The notes under the pieces were generated by a model that was given only the letters and a program-made list of their open reading frames with translations, ran no database searches and was not told where the DNA came from. A program made the translations under genes and the position numbers. From the NCBI GenBank assembly GCA_028285035.1, contig JANQQF010000133.1, positions 62,001 through 126,000 of the forward strand: a DNA stretch of 64,000 nt, in the 5' to 3' direction. The stretch comes from Phycisphaerae bacterium. Lineage in GTDB: Bacteria > Chloroflexota > Anaerolineae > 4572-78 > J111. Of this stretch, positions 24,902 through 34,154 are shown piece after piece; positions within the stretch are counted from its first letter, which is position 1; each line of letters begins with the position of its first letter.

Positions 24902-25612
24902 ATGTTATCAGAAGACACGAAAATGCCATTATTTCCTCTTGAATTAGTGCTATTTCCAGGAATGATGTTGCCTCTACACATTTTTGAGCCACGCTACAAG
25001 GCCATGATCAAAGAATGTTTAGGATCAGGTCAGCCATTTGGTGTTGTGCTTGTTAAACGAGATACAGATAAACAACAGGCTGATGTTAAGAACAGAGCCT
25101 CTTTTGGAGAAATGTACAATGTAGGGACGACGGCTCATATTACGGCTGTTGAGCATCTTGATGATGGCCGTATGAACTTGATCACAGTGGGACAGGATCG
25201 ATTTGTTATTAAGGATGTCAATGTAAGCGAAGAGGATTTTTTCGTCGGTCAGGTTGATCCATTTCCGATGGTGGATGCTATTCAGCCAGAGAAAGCTGAG
25301 TTTTTGACCGGGAAATTGCGCCCGATTGTACAACGGTACATTGAAAATTTGGCGCAAGCCTCAGGTGAAAATCTATCTGACACTAATTTACCAACAGATC
25401 CTGTAGCTTTGGCCTATCTGGCTGGAACGGCTATTCAGGGACCGTTAGCGGATAAACAACGATTATTATCAACACAGTCCCTACAGAAGTTGATTTTGAA
25501 AACATTAAGTCTGTTGGACCGAGAAGACCAAATTCTGGCTTATATGTTGAAGGCGCACAATCAGCATCATCAAATTGAGCGGTTACCATTTGTCGATTAC
25601 TCGCTCAACTAG
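24902..25612 (+). CDS. LON substrate-binding-domain protein (no protease domain)
   Basis: 236 aa. The N-terminal part (PLFPLELVLFPGMMLPLHIFEPRYKAM) is the standard opening of the Lon N-terminal domain, and the rest is the all-helical second half of such stand-alone proteins. The AAA and protease parts of Lon are absent, as in the YcaO-independent orphan LON family. The role is unknown; substrate or partner recognition is assumed from the fold. The start at 24902 is used although an ATG at 24923 is also possible. It probably shares the promoter of the GntR-cobalamin gene 32 bp upstream. Confidence 0.85.
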   Translation: MLSEDTKMPLFPLELVLFPGMMLPLHIFEPRYKAMIKECLGSGQPFGVVLVKRDTDKQQADVKNRASFGEMYNVGTTAHITAVEHLDDGRMNLITVGQDRFVIKDVNVSEEDFFVGQVDPFPMVDAIQPEKAEFLTGKLRPIVQRYIENLAQASGENLSDTNLPTDPVALAYLAGTAIQGPLADKQRLLSTQSLQKLILKTLSLLDREDQILAYMLKAHNQHHQIERLPFVDYSLN

Positions 25613-25636
25613 CTTCAAATATGAGAACATTTGAAG
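25613..25636 (+). terminator. Hairpin after the LON-domain gene
   Basis: CTTCAAAT (25613-25620) and ATTTGAAG (25629-25636) pair perfectly, right at the stop codon. It is A/T-rich and lacks a T-run, so it is a weak terminator or a 3'-end stabiliser. The rest of the gap to 25842 holds nothing recognisable. Confidence 0.4.
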
Positions 25637-25842
25637 TAATTAAGCTGAAAATGCGTAAAAATTGAGTAACAAACTAATTATCGATCATCAATGCAGCCAA
25701 AGAAATGGCTCTGACCTTTAACAACAAAGGCAAATGCTCGTTTTTGAATCTGGCACTTGATGTGAATTATCAAGGATTTTTTGAGAATAGATTGCCAACC
25801 TATACCTTGGGAAATCCCTACTAAAAAGTGAGGTGATGAATC

Positions 25843-26766
25843 ATGACAACAACATGGGCACCCGAAGAAGCGCTTTTCAGACTGAGCATTGCGGACTTGG
25901 CTGCAACAGCCCCTGTTTCACCCGCCGAAGAAAAGCGGTTGATTCAAGTGATGATTGCTGGACAAGCGGCAAAAGCTCAGTTAGAACAAAATGATACATC
26001 AAATGATGAAATGCGTCAGGAACTCTTAATCAAAATCGACGAGGGACTAAAAGCACGCAGCAAATTGATTGAGGCCAATGGCCGATTGGTGATAAGTATT
26101 GCTAATCGCTACACTGGCCACGGTCTAAGTTTAGCTGAATTATCCCAAGAAGGTGTTTTGGGCTTAATCCGAGCGATTGATAAATTTGATGCTGAAAAAG
26201 GCGTTCGTCTGAGTACTTACGCCAGCTACTGGATACGTCAAAGTGTTAGCCGGGCCGTGGCTGTTCAAACCCGGGTCATCCGATTACCGGTTCATAAGGT
26301 TGATCATTTAGGCAAAATCAAGCGTGTAATGGGCCAATTAACCCAAAAGCTTGGGCGTGTGCCAGAGCTAGAAGAGATTGCAGCACAAACTGGGGATGCT
26401 CCTGAGCAAATCCATGAGTTGCTTCAAGATGGGCAAGAGACACTCAGTCTTGAAGAGCCTGTGGGTGATGACGGGGCTACTTTAGCTGATTTTGTAGAGA
26501 ATGATTTGACTCAAGCTTTAGAGGATCAGGTCGACTCTGTATTGCTTGAAAATGAAATTCGACAAGCACTTGGCCGCCTAACAGCTCGCGAAAGTCGCAT
26601 TGTAGAGCTTCGTTACGGCTTACGAGATGGTCAACCGTTAACGCTACAGGATGTGGCTGAGCGTTTTGGTTTAACGCGTGAGCGTATTCGCCAGATTGAG
26701 AAAGAGGCTTTGGCAAAATTACGACGACCAGATCATGCTAATCGTTTGATGGGATTTGTTTCCTGA
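25843..26766 (+). CDS. RNA polymerase sigma-70 family factor (group 2-like)
   Basis: 307 aa. Regions 1.2 to 4.2 are present while region 1.1 is absent. Visible landmarks: region 2 (LSQEGVLGLIRAIDKFD, STYASYWIRQSVSRA), 3.0 (RVIRLPVHKVDHLGKIKR), and region 4.2 helix-turn-helix (LTLQDVAERFGLTRERIRQIEKEALAKLR). Conserved promoter-contact sequences suggest recognition of ordinary -10/-35 promoters. It could be the principal sigma factor or an alternative primary-like paralogue; the short N-terminus favours the latter. GAGGTGATGAATC precedes the ATG. A bidirectional terminator ends the gene. Confidence 0.92.
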   Translation: MTTTWAPEEALFRLSIADLAATAPVSPAEEKRLIQVMIAGQAAKAQLEQNDTSNDEMRQELLIKIDEGLKARSKLIEANGRLVISIANRYTGHGLSLAELSQEGVLGLIRAIDKFDAEKGVRLSTYASYWIRQSVSRAVAVQTRVIRLPVHKVDHLGKIKRVMGQLTQKLGRVPELEEIAAQTGDAPEQIHELLQDGQETLSLEEPVGDDGATLADFVENDLTQALEDQVDSVLLENEIRQALGRLTARESRIVELRYGLRDGQPLTLQDVAERFGLTRERIRQIEKEALAKLRRPDHANRLMGFVS

Positions 26767-26795
26767 AAACTTTGAAGTATTTGTGTTTCTGAATC

Positions 26796-26829
26796 AAAAA
26801 GCCTTCAGCATAAAGTCGAAGGCTTTTTT
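26796..26829. terminator. Bidirectional terminator between sigma factor and cyclase genes
   Basis: AAAAAGCCTTC (26796-26806) pairs with GAAGGCTTTTT (26818-26828) across an 11-nt loop. It serves the convergent genes ending at 26766 (plus) and 26841 (minus). Confidence 0.92.
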
Positions 26830-26840
26830 CTTTTCACTTG

Positions 26841-29800
26841 TTACAGTTGTTTGACGTTTTTGTGTTCAGCAATGTTGAGATAGTTTTTCCGGGTTTCACA
26901 ATCCTCAATTTCATTGGCCTGATTATCTATCAGAGATTTCGCCTGATTTAAGGCTGCATCTGCCTCTTCTAATCTGTTGTTTTGTTTTAAGATCTTAAAA
27001 CAAATCCAATAAACCAATATTGGATTTTCCATACCAGCTATACCATGCTCATCAATAAAGGCGGCGACTTGTTGGATTCTATTGTAGGCTTGCTCGATTT
27101 TATTAGCTTCAAAATCAACTTGGGCTAGATAAGCAGCGTCTTCCATTTCAGCGGCATCTTGCCCTAGTTTTTGCTCAAGCTTCATTGCTCTTCTAAAAAT
27201 ATTTTCAGCTTGTTCTAAATCCTTTTGGGCCGTTAGAACCAAACCGTAATAGCTTAACAAAACTCCCTCGGCCCAGGGATCACCAATTTCTTCCAGTATA
27301 ATTTTTGCTTCTTCCAGAAACATCTTTGCCGTAACATAGTCATTAAGTCTATAGTGAAGATGTCCAAGCTGAGTCAATGTATGCGCCTCACGCCGGGGAT
27401 CTTCCATTGCTTGAAAGGAGGTTAAGGCAGTCTCTAATAGGTGTCGAGCTCGTGTGTAGTCACCAAGCGAAATATGTATTCCTCCCATGTTATGTTGAGT
27501 AATTGCTTCGCCGACACGATCACCAATTTTTTGGTGTAGCGTCATGGCTTGCTCGAAATAGCTGTATGCTTTTACAGGGTATCCTGTGTCATAATAGACT
27601 TGCCCAATATTACGTAACCCTCGACCATAACCAATTTGCTCGCCCACCTCTTCTCTCAAGGTTTGGGCCTCTTCAAAAAAATAGAGGGCGACTTCATAAT
27701 CGGTTTGATAATGGGCGACAACGCCAAGACTATTTAGTGCTTCTGCCTCTGCATTTTTGTCGTTGTACATATTTGCAATTTGTAAAGCACGTTGTAAGTG
27801 TCCATAAGCATCATTATATTCGCCTGTTAGATAGAGTAATTTCCCCCACTGATTATATGCTGCCCCTGCTAGAATTTCATCTCCTGCCTCTTCAGCTAGT
27901 TTGGCCGAACGCTCAATCATTTCTAATCCTGATGAGTAATCTCCCGCTGTTTCATAAAACCTTGCCCACTGTCGAGCGGCCAAAGCCCGGGCTTGATTAT
28001 CATTGAGCGCCTCTGCGATAACGCCTAGAGTTCCAAGATCTTCTCCTTCATGTTCACGCTGCCCAAGAAGATTATACAACTTTACTCGGTCCAAAAGGGC
28101 TTGCCAATATTCTGGGGAAATAATTGAGATATCTTTTTCAGTGGTGGCTCGTTCGGTGATAAAGGATAATAATTCGCTGTAATAACCTACGGCGGCTCGA
28201 ATCGCATATTCACGACTCGCCTTTTGGGCCGCCGCCGTAAGATAATGCACTGCTTTATTCAAATCATTGCTGCGGCCAAAATGGAAGGCGAGTCCCTCGA
28301 TTTCATCAGGGAGCAACTCCTCAAGAACAGTTCCAACCGTGGTATGAAGCTGGCGTCGTTGGGCGAGAAGAAGCCCTTCATAGACAACCTCTTGTGTGAT
28401 TACATTATGAAAAACATACTCCCACTTTGGGGCGGGGGCTTCCAAACGCAAGAGCTTTTCCATTTCTAATTTTTCTAATTGAGACGGCAGTAGAAATCTG
28501 GCACTAGTAACAGGGTGTACTTTTGAGAGCAAGATTCGTTGAAATTTGGCCCCGATGACCGAAGCAATTTTTAATGTTAACTTTTCAGCTTCAGATAAAC
28601 GGTCTATACGAGACAAAATAACATCTTGTACGGTATCAGGCAGATCAAGCGTTTCAGGCAACCTAAATTGCTGTTCAGATTGATTTTCTACCAAGCTAAG
28701 CAGAACGCCCGTAATCTCCTGTAGAAAGAATGGATTGCCTTGCCCCCGTTCTAATAGGATGCTCATTGCTTCAGCAGGTAATGATTTGTCAGCCAGTAAC
28801 AATTTAATTAACGCCTGACTGTCCGTCTCAGATAAGGCTGTTAGTCGAAGCGCTTGAGTAAACGGGAGATTGTGAAGTGGCTGGATGACTTGTGCATAAG
28901 CCTCGTTTAGGGGGCGATGAACTAAAACGAGGAAGAGTGGGCAATCTAACAATTTTTGACCCAAGTATGTAGCAAGAGCAATAGATAACTCATCTGCCCA
29001 ATGGATATCTTCAAGTAGAATGAGCAAAGGCCCACGTTCAACCTGATGGCGCAAAACGGCCTCAATTAAGGCAAAGGTGTTGTCACGCCGTAGGTCCCCT
29101 GGAATACCTTGGGTAAACTTATTTTCAGGGGCATCAAAGCCCATAACGTCAGCCAGTAGGGGTAATCGATCAGCCCAATAGTTTGGTTGATCTGGCGGGT
29201 CGGGCAATTCGGCTACCCGGCTGGCTAAACGGGCGAGCTTTCGCCCCGAGTCTAGGGTGGGATCAAGGCCAAATATGGCACTTAAAATTTCTCGCCACGC
29301 TTGATAAGGAATTTGACGTCCGTAGCTTATACATTTGCTGCCATAGCCAACCTGGCCTTTTTGAATCCATTGTCGAACTAATTCAGCTGTTAAGCGGCTT
29401 TTGCCTAAACCAAGCTCACCTTCAATAAAAAGAAGCTGAAATTTTCTGTTGAGAACGGCACTAGTTACCTCAGCTATCTGAGATAACTCTTGATCTCGAC
29501 CAATAATTGGATCTTCATAAGACAAATAACGGGTGATAAACTCATCTTGTGAGTCTTGCTCACCTTTTACTTGATACGCAGGCACACTTTTTTGTTTGCC
29601 TTTGAGCGATACTTGTCCTAAGTCGTCAAGGATAAAGTGATGACCAGCTCGTTCTTTTATCCGTTGAGTAACGAGAATTGTTCCCGCTCGACCATATTGC
29701 ATCAACCGAGCGGCTAAATTAACTTGATCGCCGATGACCGTGTATTCGCGCCGTGTTGGTGCACCAATTGGACCCGCAAAAATTTGATCTTCTGTAATCC

Positions 29801-30881
29801 CAATGGACACACGAAGGTTTTGCTCCCGAGCCACGATTTGAAGAGAAAGGGCAAAGGCGACTGCCCGCTGGGCATCATCTTCATGCGAAAATGGAGGGGC
29901 CCCAAATAGAATAAGGACAACTGTACCCTTATCATCCACTGCTACTTTACCAAGCGAACCTTCATAACGATAAAGCAGCTCTTGTGTGGCTTGGATAAAA
30001 TTCTGTAACTGTTCTCCCGCATTGGGCGCTTTATAATCTAACCCACCGATGCCGATAAAAAGAATGGTCATTCGCCGAAGTTCAGCTAACCACTCAGATT
30101 GTTTGTCCAAACGGGCTTTAATTGCTCCCGGGATATAACACTGTAAAGCGGCCTCTGCAAGCTGCCGTTTTTCCCAGCTTAGCTGGCTCCAATCAAGGTC
30201 TGGTATTTTTTCAAGATTAATTTGCTGAAAGGGGTGTTCGAGTTTGACAAAGCCGTCATCTAATGATGTTGCTTCAAAGAGAGTTTGAACCTCGGCCCAG
30301 GCCTGTGGACTTAGAATCGTCTGTGACGGCTGTGCTTTATGCTCCGCTAAAGAAACTTGGACCAATGGGTCCCCCCCTACCACATACTCCCAACGTCCCA
30401 AAACGCCGCCGATATTGGCCTCAAGAATTTTTCCCGCACCAATCCCCACTTTCATTGATAACGAAACATTGCCTTGTGGCGTCTCAATTACACTAAAGTT
30501 TTGCATTTCTTTTTGCATTGCCAACGCGCAAGCACCCGCCTGATGCACGGCCATTTGCATTGGCACATCTTCAGCAGGAAATAGGACGGTGATAGCATCA
30601 CCCGAAAATTTTACAACCTGCCCTTGATGATTATGGACAATTTGGATCATTTGCGTGAAGTAGCGATTGATCAAAAAGGTGAGACTCTCTACACCATTTG
30701 GACCTGCTTGATTGAGCAGTTCGCTAAGGGGGGTAAAGCCTGAAATATCTGAAAATAGGATTGCAGCAGAGAGGTGGCGAGAGGTAGGTTTGGTTAGAGG
30801 TTGGGGTCGATGATATATCGCCTTGGCCACAGGCCCTGGCACATAAATGGCTAATTTTTGCAATAAATCCGGCGAGGCCAT
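26841..30881 (-). CDS. Double class III nucleotidyl cyclase / AAA ATPase / TPR signalling protein
   Basis: 1346 aa. The first cyclase domain (about 35-215) keeps both metal Asp sites (LFSDISGFT, FSGDAITVLF). The second (about 265-435) reads FIGIGGLD at the first site, so one metal ligand is lost, while GEYTVIGDQVNLAARLM-type elements remain. An AAA/STAND ATPase follows, with Walker A GELGLGKSRL and Walker B LLILLEDIHW. The last 450 residues are TPR repeats (AYGHLQRALQIA, AYSYFEQAMTLHQ). Such proteins may make cAMP or cGMP, or act as ATP-driven scaffolds. ATG 30881 is chosen over an in-frame TTG 18 nt upstream. Confidence 0.9.
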   Translation of the reverse strand: MASPDLLQKLAIYVPGPVAKAIYHRPQPLTKPTSRHLSAAILFSDISGFTPLSELLNQAGPNGVESLTFLINRYFTQMIQIVHNHQGQVVKFSGDAITVLFPAEDVPMQMAVHQAGACALAMQKEMQNFSVIETPQGNVSLSMKVGIGAGKILEANIGGVLGRWEYVVGGDPLVQVSLAEHKAQPSQTILSPQAWAEVQTLFEATSLDDGFVKLEHPFQQINLEKIPDLDWSQLSWEKRQLAEAALQCYIPGAIKARLDKQSEWLAELRRMTILFIGIGGLDYKAPNAGEQLQNFIQATQELLYRYEGSLGKVAVDDKGTVVLILFGAPPFSHEDDAQRAVAFALSLQIVAREQNLRVSIGITEDQIFAGPIGAPTRREYTVIGDQVNLAARLMQYGRAGTILVTQRIKERAGHHFILDDLGQVSLKGKQKSVPAYQVKGEQDSQDEFITRYLSYEDPIIGRDQELSQIAEVTSAVLNRKFQLLFIEGELGLGKSRLTAELVRQWIQKGQVGYGSKCISYGRQIPYQAWREILSAIFGLDPTLDSGRKLARLASRVAELPDPPDQPNYWADRLPLLADVMGFDAPENKFTQGIPGDLRRDNTFALIEAVLRHQVERGPLLILLEDIHWADELSIALATYLGQKLLDCPLFLVLVHRPLNEAYAQVIQPLHNLPFTQALRLTALSETDSQALIKLLLADKSLPAEAMSILLERGQGNPFFLQEITGVLLSLVENQSEQQFRLPETLDLPDTVQDVILSRIDRLSEAEKLTLKIASVIGAKFQRILLSKVHPVTSARFLLPSQLEKLEMEKLLRLEAPAPKWEYVFHNVITQEVVYEGLLLAQRRQLHTTVGTVLEELLPDEIEGLAFHFGRSNDLNKAVHYLTAAAQKASREYAIRAAVGYYSELLSFITERATTEKDISIISPEYWQALLDRVKLYNLLGQREHEGEDLGTLGVIAEALNDNQARALAARQWARFYETAGDYSSGLEMIERSAKLAEEAGDEILAGAAYNQWGKLLYLTGEYNDAYGHLQRALQIANMYNDKNAEAEALNSLGVVAHYQTDYEVALYFFEEAQTLREEVGEQIGYGRGLRNIGQVYYDTGYPVKAYSYFEQAMTLHQKIGDRVGEAITQHNMGGIHISLGDYTRARHLLETALTSFQAMEDPRREAHTLTQLGHLHYRLNDYVTAKMFLEEAKIILEEIGDPWAEGVLLSYYGLVLTAQKDLEQAENIFRRAMKLEQKLGQDAAEMEDAAYLAQVDFEANKIEQAYNRIQQVAAFIDEHGIAGMENPILVYWICFKILKQNNRLEEADAALNQAKSLIDNQANEIEDCETRKNYLNIAEHKNVKQL

Positions 30882-30924
30882 AATCAAGGGGTGCCCCAAA
30901 TCCTAAAATGTTGATATAACTTGA

Positions 30925-30952
30925 ATAATACTAGATTTCACCAGCATATCAA
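30925..30952 (-). promoter_or_regulatory. Promoter for the cyclase/AAA/TPR gene
   Basis: Minus strand: TTGATA (30952-30947), 16-bp spacer, TATTAT (30930-30925), about 43 bp before ATG 30881. Confidence 0.6.
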
Positions 30953-31242
30953 AAAAATAGTAACTTAGGCTTTTCCAAGAAATAAATTGGTCAAAAGAAC
31001 AGGCGAGGTAAAGATCAAATGGATATCTTATTGTATCTTAAGAAAAGCTTTAAAGCAGCGTGATGAGGTAGCCGATGGAATTTGAGTTACATTACACCCT
31101 TCATCATTTGCCTATTTATTCTCTTGCCACTGCTTTAAGCATAAAATTTGAATTGAGTATTCTGATCTGCTTAAGATTATGAAATGTTTCCAATATTATA
31201 TCAATGGATCAAAAAGGCTATGCTGGAATTATCAAAATGTGT
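30953..31242. other. Intergenic stretch without recognisable gene
   Basis: A/T-rich DNA between two minus-strand genes. The only structure noted is an imperfect inverted repeat GCTTTAAAGCAG (about 31050) and CTGCTTTAAGC (about 31130). No RNA gene or open frame of note was seen. Confidence 0.5.
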
Positions 31243-31785
31243 TTATCTAAGACGAGCCATAATTGTTGGGACACCAAGAACTAGCAAAATTCCAGGGGCA
31301 ATAAGCTGAAATAAACTGCCAGAGAACAAGGTAAGAATGACAAAAGGGAGGGTTCCTAAAATGAATGCCCCAGCAGTAACATGACCCAAGTAGCGAGATC
31401 GACGTTTGCGAACGGCCCAGCGAACGGCCTCAGCAATAAAGCCGGCAATAGCAGCTACAATTGCCCCTCCAATGAGGATAATCCAAATAATAAAGAAGCC
31501 AAGACTTCCAAGAATCGCCGTAAATAATCCAGCCACAATCAAAGAGAGTGGGAATGAGATTACAGCGGCTAGAACATAATCAAAATTGGTTCCACTATAA
31601 AACTTGTCTTCAGCCTCACGGATACAATCTGGACAGCGAAAGCCGACAGGTGTTCGATTAGCACATTTTGGGCAGATTAATTTATTACACTTGTTACAGC
31701 GGAGCGCTGTTTCAGTTTGTGGATGGCGGTAACAAAAGCCCACGCCAGTTTCTGTTTCAATTGCAGGTGAGGTTACTTCACTCAT
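31243..31785 (-). CDS. B-box zinc-finger membrane protein
   Basis: 180 aa. Residues about 17-57 carry a zinc-binding B-box-like pattern (CYRHPQTETALRCNKCNKLICPKCA, then FRCPDC; Cys/His spacing intact). Four hydrophobic segments occupy residues about 70-178. The layout is that of membrane proteins in which a B-box precedes a rhomboid or other helical domain, but no rhomboid Ser-His motif is visible. Function unknown. The ATG overlaps the nadK 3' end by 8 bp, so it is the downstream member of a hisS-nadK run. Confidence 0.8.
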   Translation of the reverse strand: MSEVTSPAIETETGVGFCYRHPQTETALRCNKCNKLICPKCANRTPVGFRCPDCIREAEDKFYSGTNFDYVLAAVISFPLSLIVAGLFTAILGSLGFFIIWIILIGGAIVAAIAGFIAEAVRWAVRKRRSRYLGHVTAGAFILGTLPFVILTLFSGSLFQLIAPGILLVLGVPTIMARLR

Positions 31786-32683
31786 TGCCTTTCATATCTC
31801 CTCTTAGCCCCTTTTTTGCCTGGGGCCAACCCATACGTTCCATTAACGTTCGATAAAAATAATTTTTCTCTTGTAATCGTATAAAATGAGCTGCCCAAGG
31901 ACTGGCCTGCATGACCAACTCATCCTCATCAGCAAGCTCTACTTCAAATTGGCCATCAACCGTAAGGATGGCGGTGTGATCAGTGTAAATTTTGACTCGA
32001 ACCGTTGCTCCTTTGGACAAAACCAAGGGGCGTTCTAGACTTAGGTGTGGCGCTAGAGGGACCAATAAAAAATTTTCTAGTTCTGGTGGTAGGATTGGTC
32101 CCCCAGCGGCCAAAGCATAAGCTGTTGAGCCTGTCGCCGTTGAAATTAACAAGCCATCAGCCGTGTAAATTGTTAAAAAACTTCCGTCGATATCTGTATG
32201 CAGACGAACAACCCGAGCTAACTGGCCTCGACTAATGACAATCTCATTGAGGGCTTCATAGGTTTGCGCTGGCTCGCCTTGACGAATGTGTCTGGCGTGA
32301 ACCATCATTCGTCTTTCAATCCAAAACTCCCCCTTTAATGCTTGCTCGATTCGTTCTGGCCACTCAGCCGGCTGAACCTCTACAAGAAAGCCGAGACGTC
32401 CCATGTTGACTCCTAAGATAGGAGTGCTGCGTTGAGCTGTTAGGCGAGCCGCTCGCAACATTGAGCCATCGCCACCCAAGGTAATTAACAAATCAAGATA
32501 TTCAAGATGATTGGTGATGTCGGCTTCATCCCAACTAGAGCTAACCCAAGCTGATGCCCCAAGCTGAGTGATATGTTCTAACATTTCTGCGGCCATCACC
32601 CGTGACTCAGCTAGCTTTGGATGGTATAAAATACCAACCTGACTAAAAGCTGGGTTGGTTAATGCCTCATACTCAGACGTCAT
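31778..32683 (-). CDS. nadK: NAD kinase
   Basis: 301 aa. Phosphorylates NAD to NADP. The signature GGDGS is at residues 70-74 (TLGGDGSMLRAAR), with the Asp that activates catalysis. The second block is LNEIVISRG...DGLLISTATGSTAYALAAGGP, the NE and GSTAY elements of the family. Length fits. It starts 3 bp after hisS ends and overlaps the B-box gene by 8 bp, so the three are one transcription unit. Confidence 0.95.
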   Translation of the reverse strand: MTSEYEALTNPAFSQVGILYHPKLAESRVMAAEMLEHITQLGASAWVSSSWDEADITNHLEYLDLLITLGGDGSMLRAARLTAQRSTPILGVNMGRLGFLVEVQPAEWPERIEQALKGEFWIERRMMVHARHIRQGEPAQTYEALNEIVISRGQLARVVRLHTDIDGSFLTIYTADGLLISTATGSTAYALAAGGPILPPELENFLLVPLAPHLSLERPLVLSKGATVRVKIYTDHTAILTVDGQFEVELADEDELVMQASPWAAHFIRLQEKNYFYRTLMERMGWPQAKKGLRGDMKGNE

Positions 32684-32686
32684 AGT

Positions 32687-33958
32687 CTAAAGTCTCGCTT
32701 TGAGCCAGCCAGGTACCTCGCTTAATTTAACGAGATGTTGCTCGCTATTGTTAAGGTCTCGGATCATTACATTTCCGTCATTTAACTCATCTTCACCCAG
32801 AATCACGGCAAAATCCGCATTGATCCGATTGGCCCGTTTTAATTGGGCCTTGAGACTTCGATCTCCAGGTGTAAACAAGGCCCCAATGCTTTCATTGTGT
32901 AGGGTGTTGATCAGCTTTAAGGCAGCTAACTTTGCGGTTTCACCTAAATAGGATACGGTTATCCTTGGAGATGGTTCGGGCGGTGGAGTAATGCCTAGTT
33001 CTTCCATTGTGATAACATACCGCTCAATACCTGAGCCAAACCCAATGCCCGGTGTCGATTTTCCGCCTAGCTCCTCGATCAATCCGTCATATCGCCCCCC
33101 ACCACAGATTGTATTTTGATTACCTAAAACATCTTTTGCCATTATTTTAATTTCAAAGACTGTTTTGGTGTAGTAATCTAAACCACGGACAATACGATAA
33201 TCAATTTCATAAGGTAGCTCAATTGCTTCTAAATAAGATCTAAGTTTAGCAAAGTGTTCAGCACACTCCTCACAGAGATAATCAATAATGTGAGGCGCAT
33301 CTTCTATGAGTGGTTGAGTTGCAGTCTCCTTACTATCCAATATACGGAGAGGATTCTTTTGGAGTCGCATTTTGTCAACATCTGGTAATTTATCGGCAAA
33401 TTGAGTGAAATACTCAACTAGAATTTGTACATATTGCGGTTTACAAGAAGGACAACCTGTTGAGTTGATATATAACTGCAAATTTGTGAAGCCAAGCTTT
33501 GTGAATAGGTGCCAGGCCAAATTGATTACCTCAGAGTCAACTGCTGGATCAGTTTCGCCTATCACCTCAATATCAAATTGTGAGTGTTGTCGAAAACGAC
33601 CTCTTTGCTTTTTCTCGTGTCGAAATAAGGGGCCAACTGTCCAGACCTTCAAGGGAGGGGGTTCGGTATGTAGCCCATTCTCAACAAAAGCGCGCATAAT
33701 CCCTGCGGTAAATTCTGGGCGAAGGGCCAGCATATCTCCATCGCGATCCTCGAAAATATACATTTCTTTTTCGACGATATCTGTGCCCTCACCGACGCCT
33801 CGAATAAACAAATTTGCTTGCTCAAGAAGAGGCGTGTCCAATCGTTTGTAGCCGAACAAATCCACAGTTTCCTGAATTGTGGCTAAAATAAAGCGCCAAT
33901 ATTGTTGCTCTTCAAATAAAACATCACGCATACCTGTGATGCGTTTATACTTGGCCAA
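32687..33958 (-). CDS. hisS: Histidine-tRNA ligase
   Basis: 423-aa class II aminoacyl-tRNA synthetase. Features: motif 2 region RHEKKQRGRFRQHSQFDIEVIG, histidine-specific motifs RGLDYYTKTVFEI and GGGRYDGL, motif 3 PGIGFGSGIER, and the anticodon-binding C-terminal domain. The start codon is TTG at 33958: an in-frame stop lies one codon upstream and GGAG lies nearby, while the next ATG would cut into the conserved GMRD opening. A 7-codon frame (MMSLGQV, 33968-33945) overlaps the TTG. Promoter and a long inverted repeat lie upstream. Confidence 0.95.
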   Translation of the reverse strand: MAKYKRITGMRDVLFEEQQYWRFILATIQETVDLFGYKRLDTPLLEQANLFIRGVGEGTDIVEKEMYIFEDRDGDMLALRPEFTAGIMRAFVENGLHTEPPPLKVWTVGPLFRHEKKQRGRFRQHSQFDIEVIGETDPAVDSEVINLAWHLFTKLGFTNLQLYINSTGCPSCKPQYVQILVEYFTQFADKLPDVDKMRLQKNPLRILDSKETATQPLIEDAPHIIDYLCEECAEHFAKLRSYLEAIELPYEIDYRIVRGLDYYTKTVFEIKIMAKDVLGNQNTICGGGRYDGLIEELGGKSTPGIGFGSGIERYVITMEELGITPPPEPSPRITVSYLGETAKLAALKLINTLHNESIGALFTPGDRSLKAQLKRANRINADFAVILGEDELNDGNVMIRDLNNSEQHLVKLSEVPGWLKARL

Positions 33959-33981
33959 GGCTCATCATCTCCTGGATAAAT

Positions 33982-34034
33982 TTGTGCAAAGTCATTTAGA
34001 GCAATGTTAATATGGATTTTATGACTTTGCACAA
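33982..34034. repeat. 14-bp perfect inverted repeat around the hisS promoter
   Basis: TTGTGCAAAGTCAT (33982-33995) and ATGACTTTGCACAA (34021-34034) are exact complements 25 bp apart. One arm covers the hisS spacer and first base of the -10 box; the other lies between the predicted transcription start and the ribosome site. Because only one arm is transcribed, a two-site operator is more likely than an RNA hairpin. No T-box features (T-loop GGAACC-like or specifier stem) were seen. Confidence 0.75.
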
Positions 34035-34045
34035 GGTTTTGTCAA
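34016..34045 (-). promoter_or_regulatory. Promoter of the hisS-nadK operon
   Basis: Minus strand: TTGACA (34045-34040), 18-bp spacer, TAAAAT (34021-34016). The leader to TTG 33958 would be about 50 nt. Confidence 0.7.
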
Positions 34046-34154
34046 AGTTTAGAAAATTATAGCTCAGTTTAACCGGGTTGTCTAAGAGGTTGATTAAGAC
34101 CGTATCTAGGTAACAATTTTGCCTCAATTTTTTTCTTATGGTAATTTTTAATTT

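Noticed and set aside
31040..31145. Imperfect inverted repeat with an 80-bp loop in the gap before the B-box gene
   Set aside because: The arms are A/T-rich, carry a bulge, and have no link to a promoter or end; likely chance.
34005..34034. A T-box or other tRNA-sensing riboswitch ahead of hisS
   Set aside because: No specifier stem, no conserved T-box bases and no terminator/antiterminator pair were visible; the dyad is only half transcribed.
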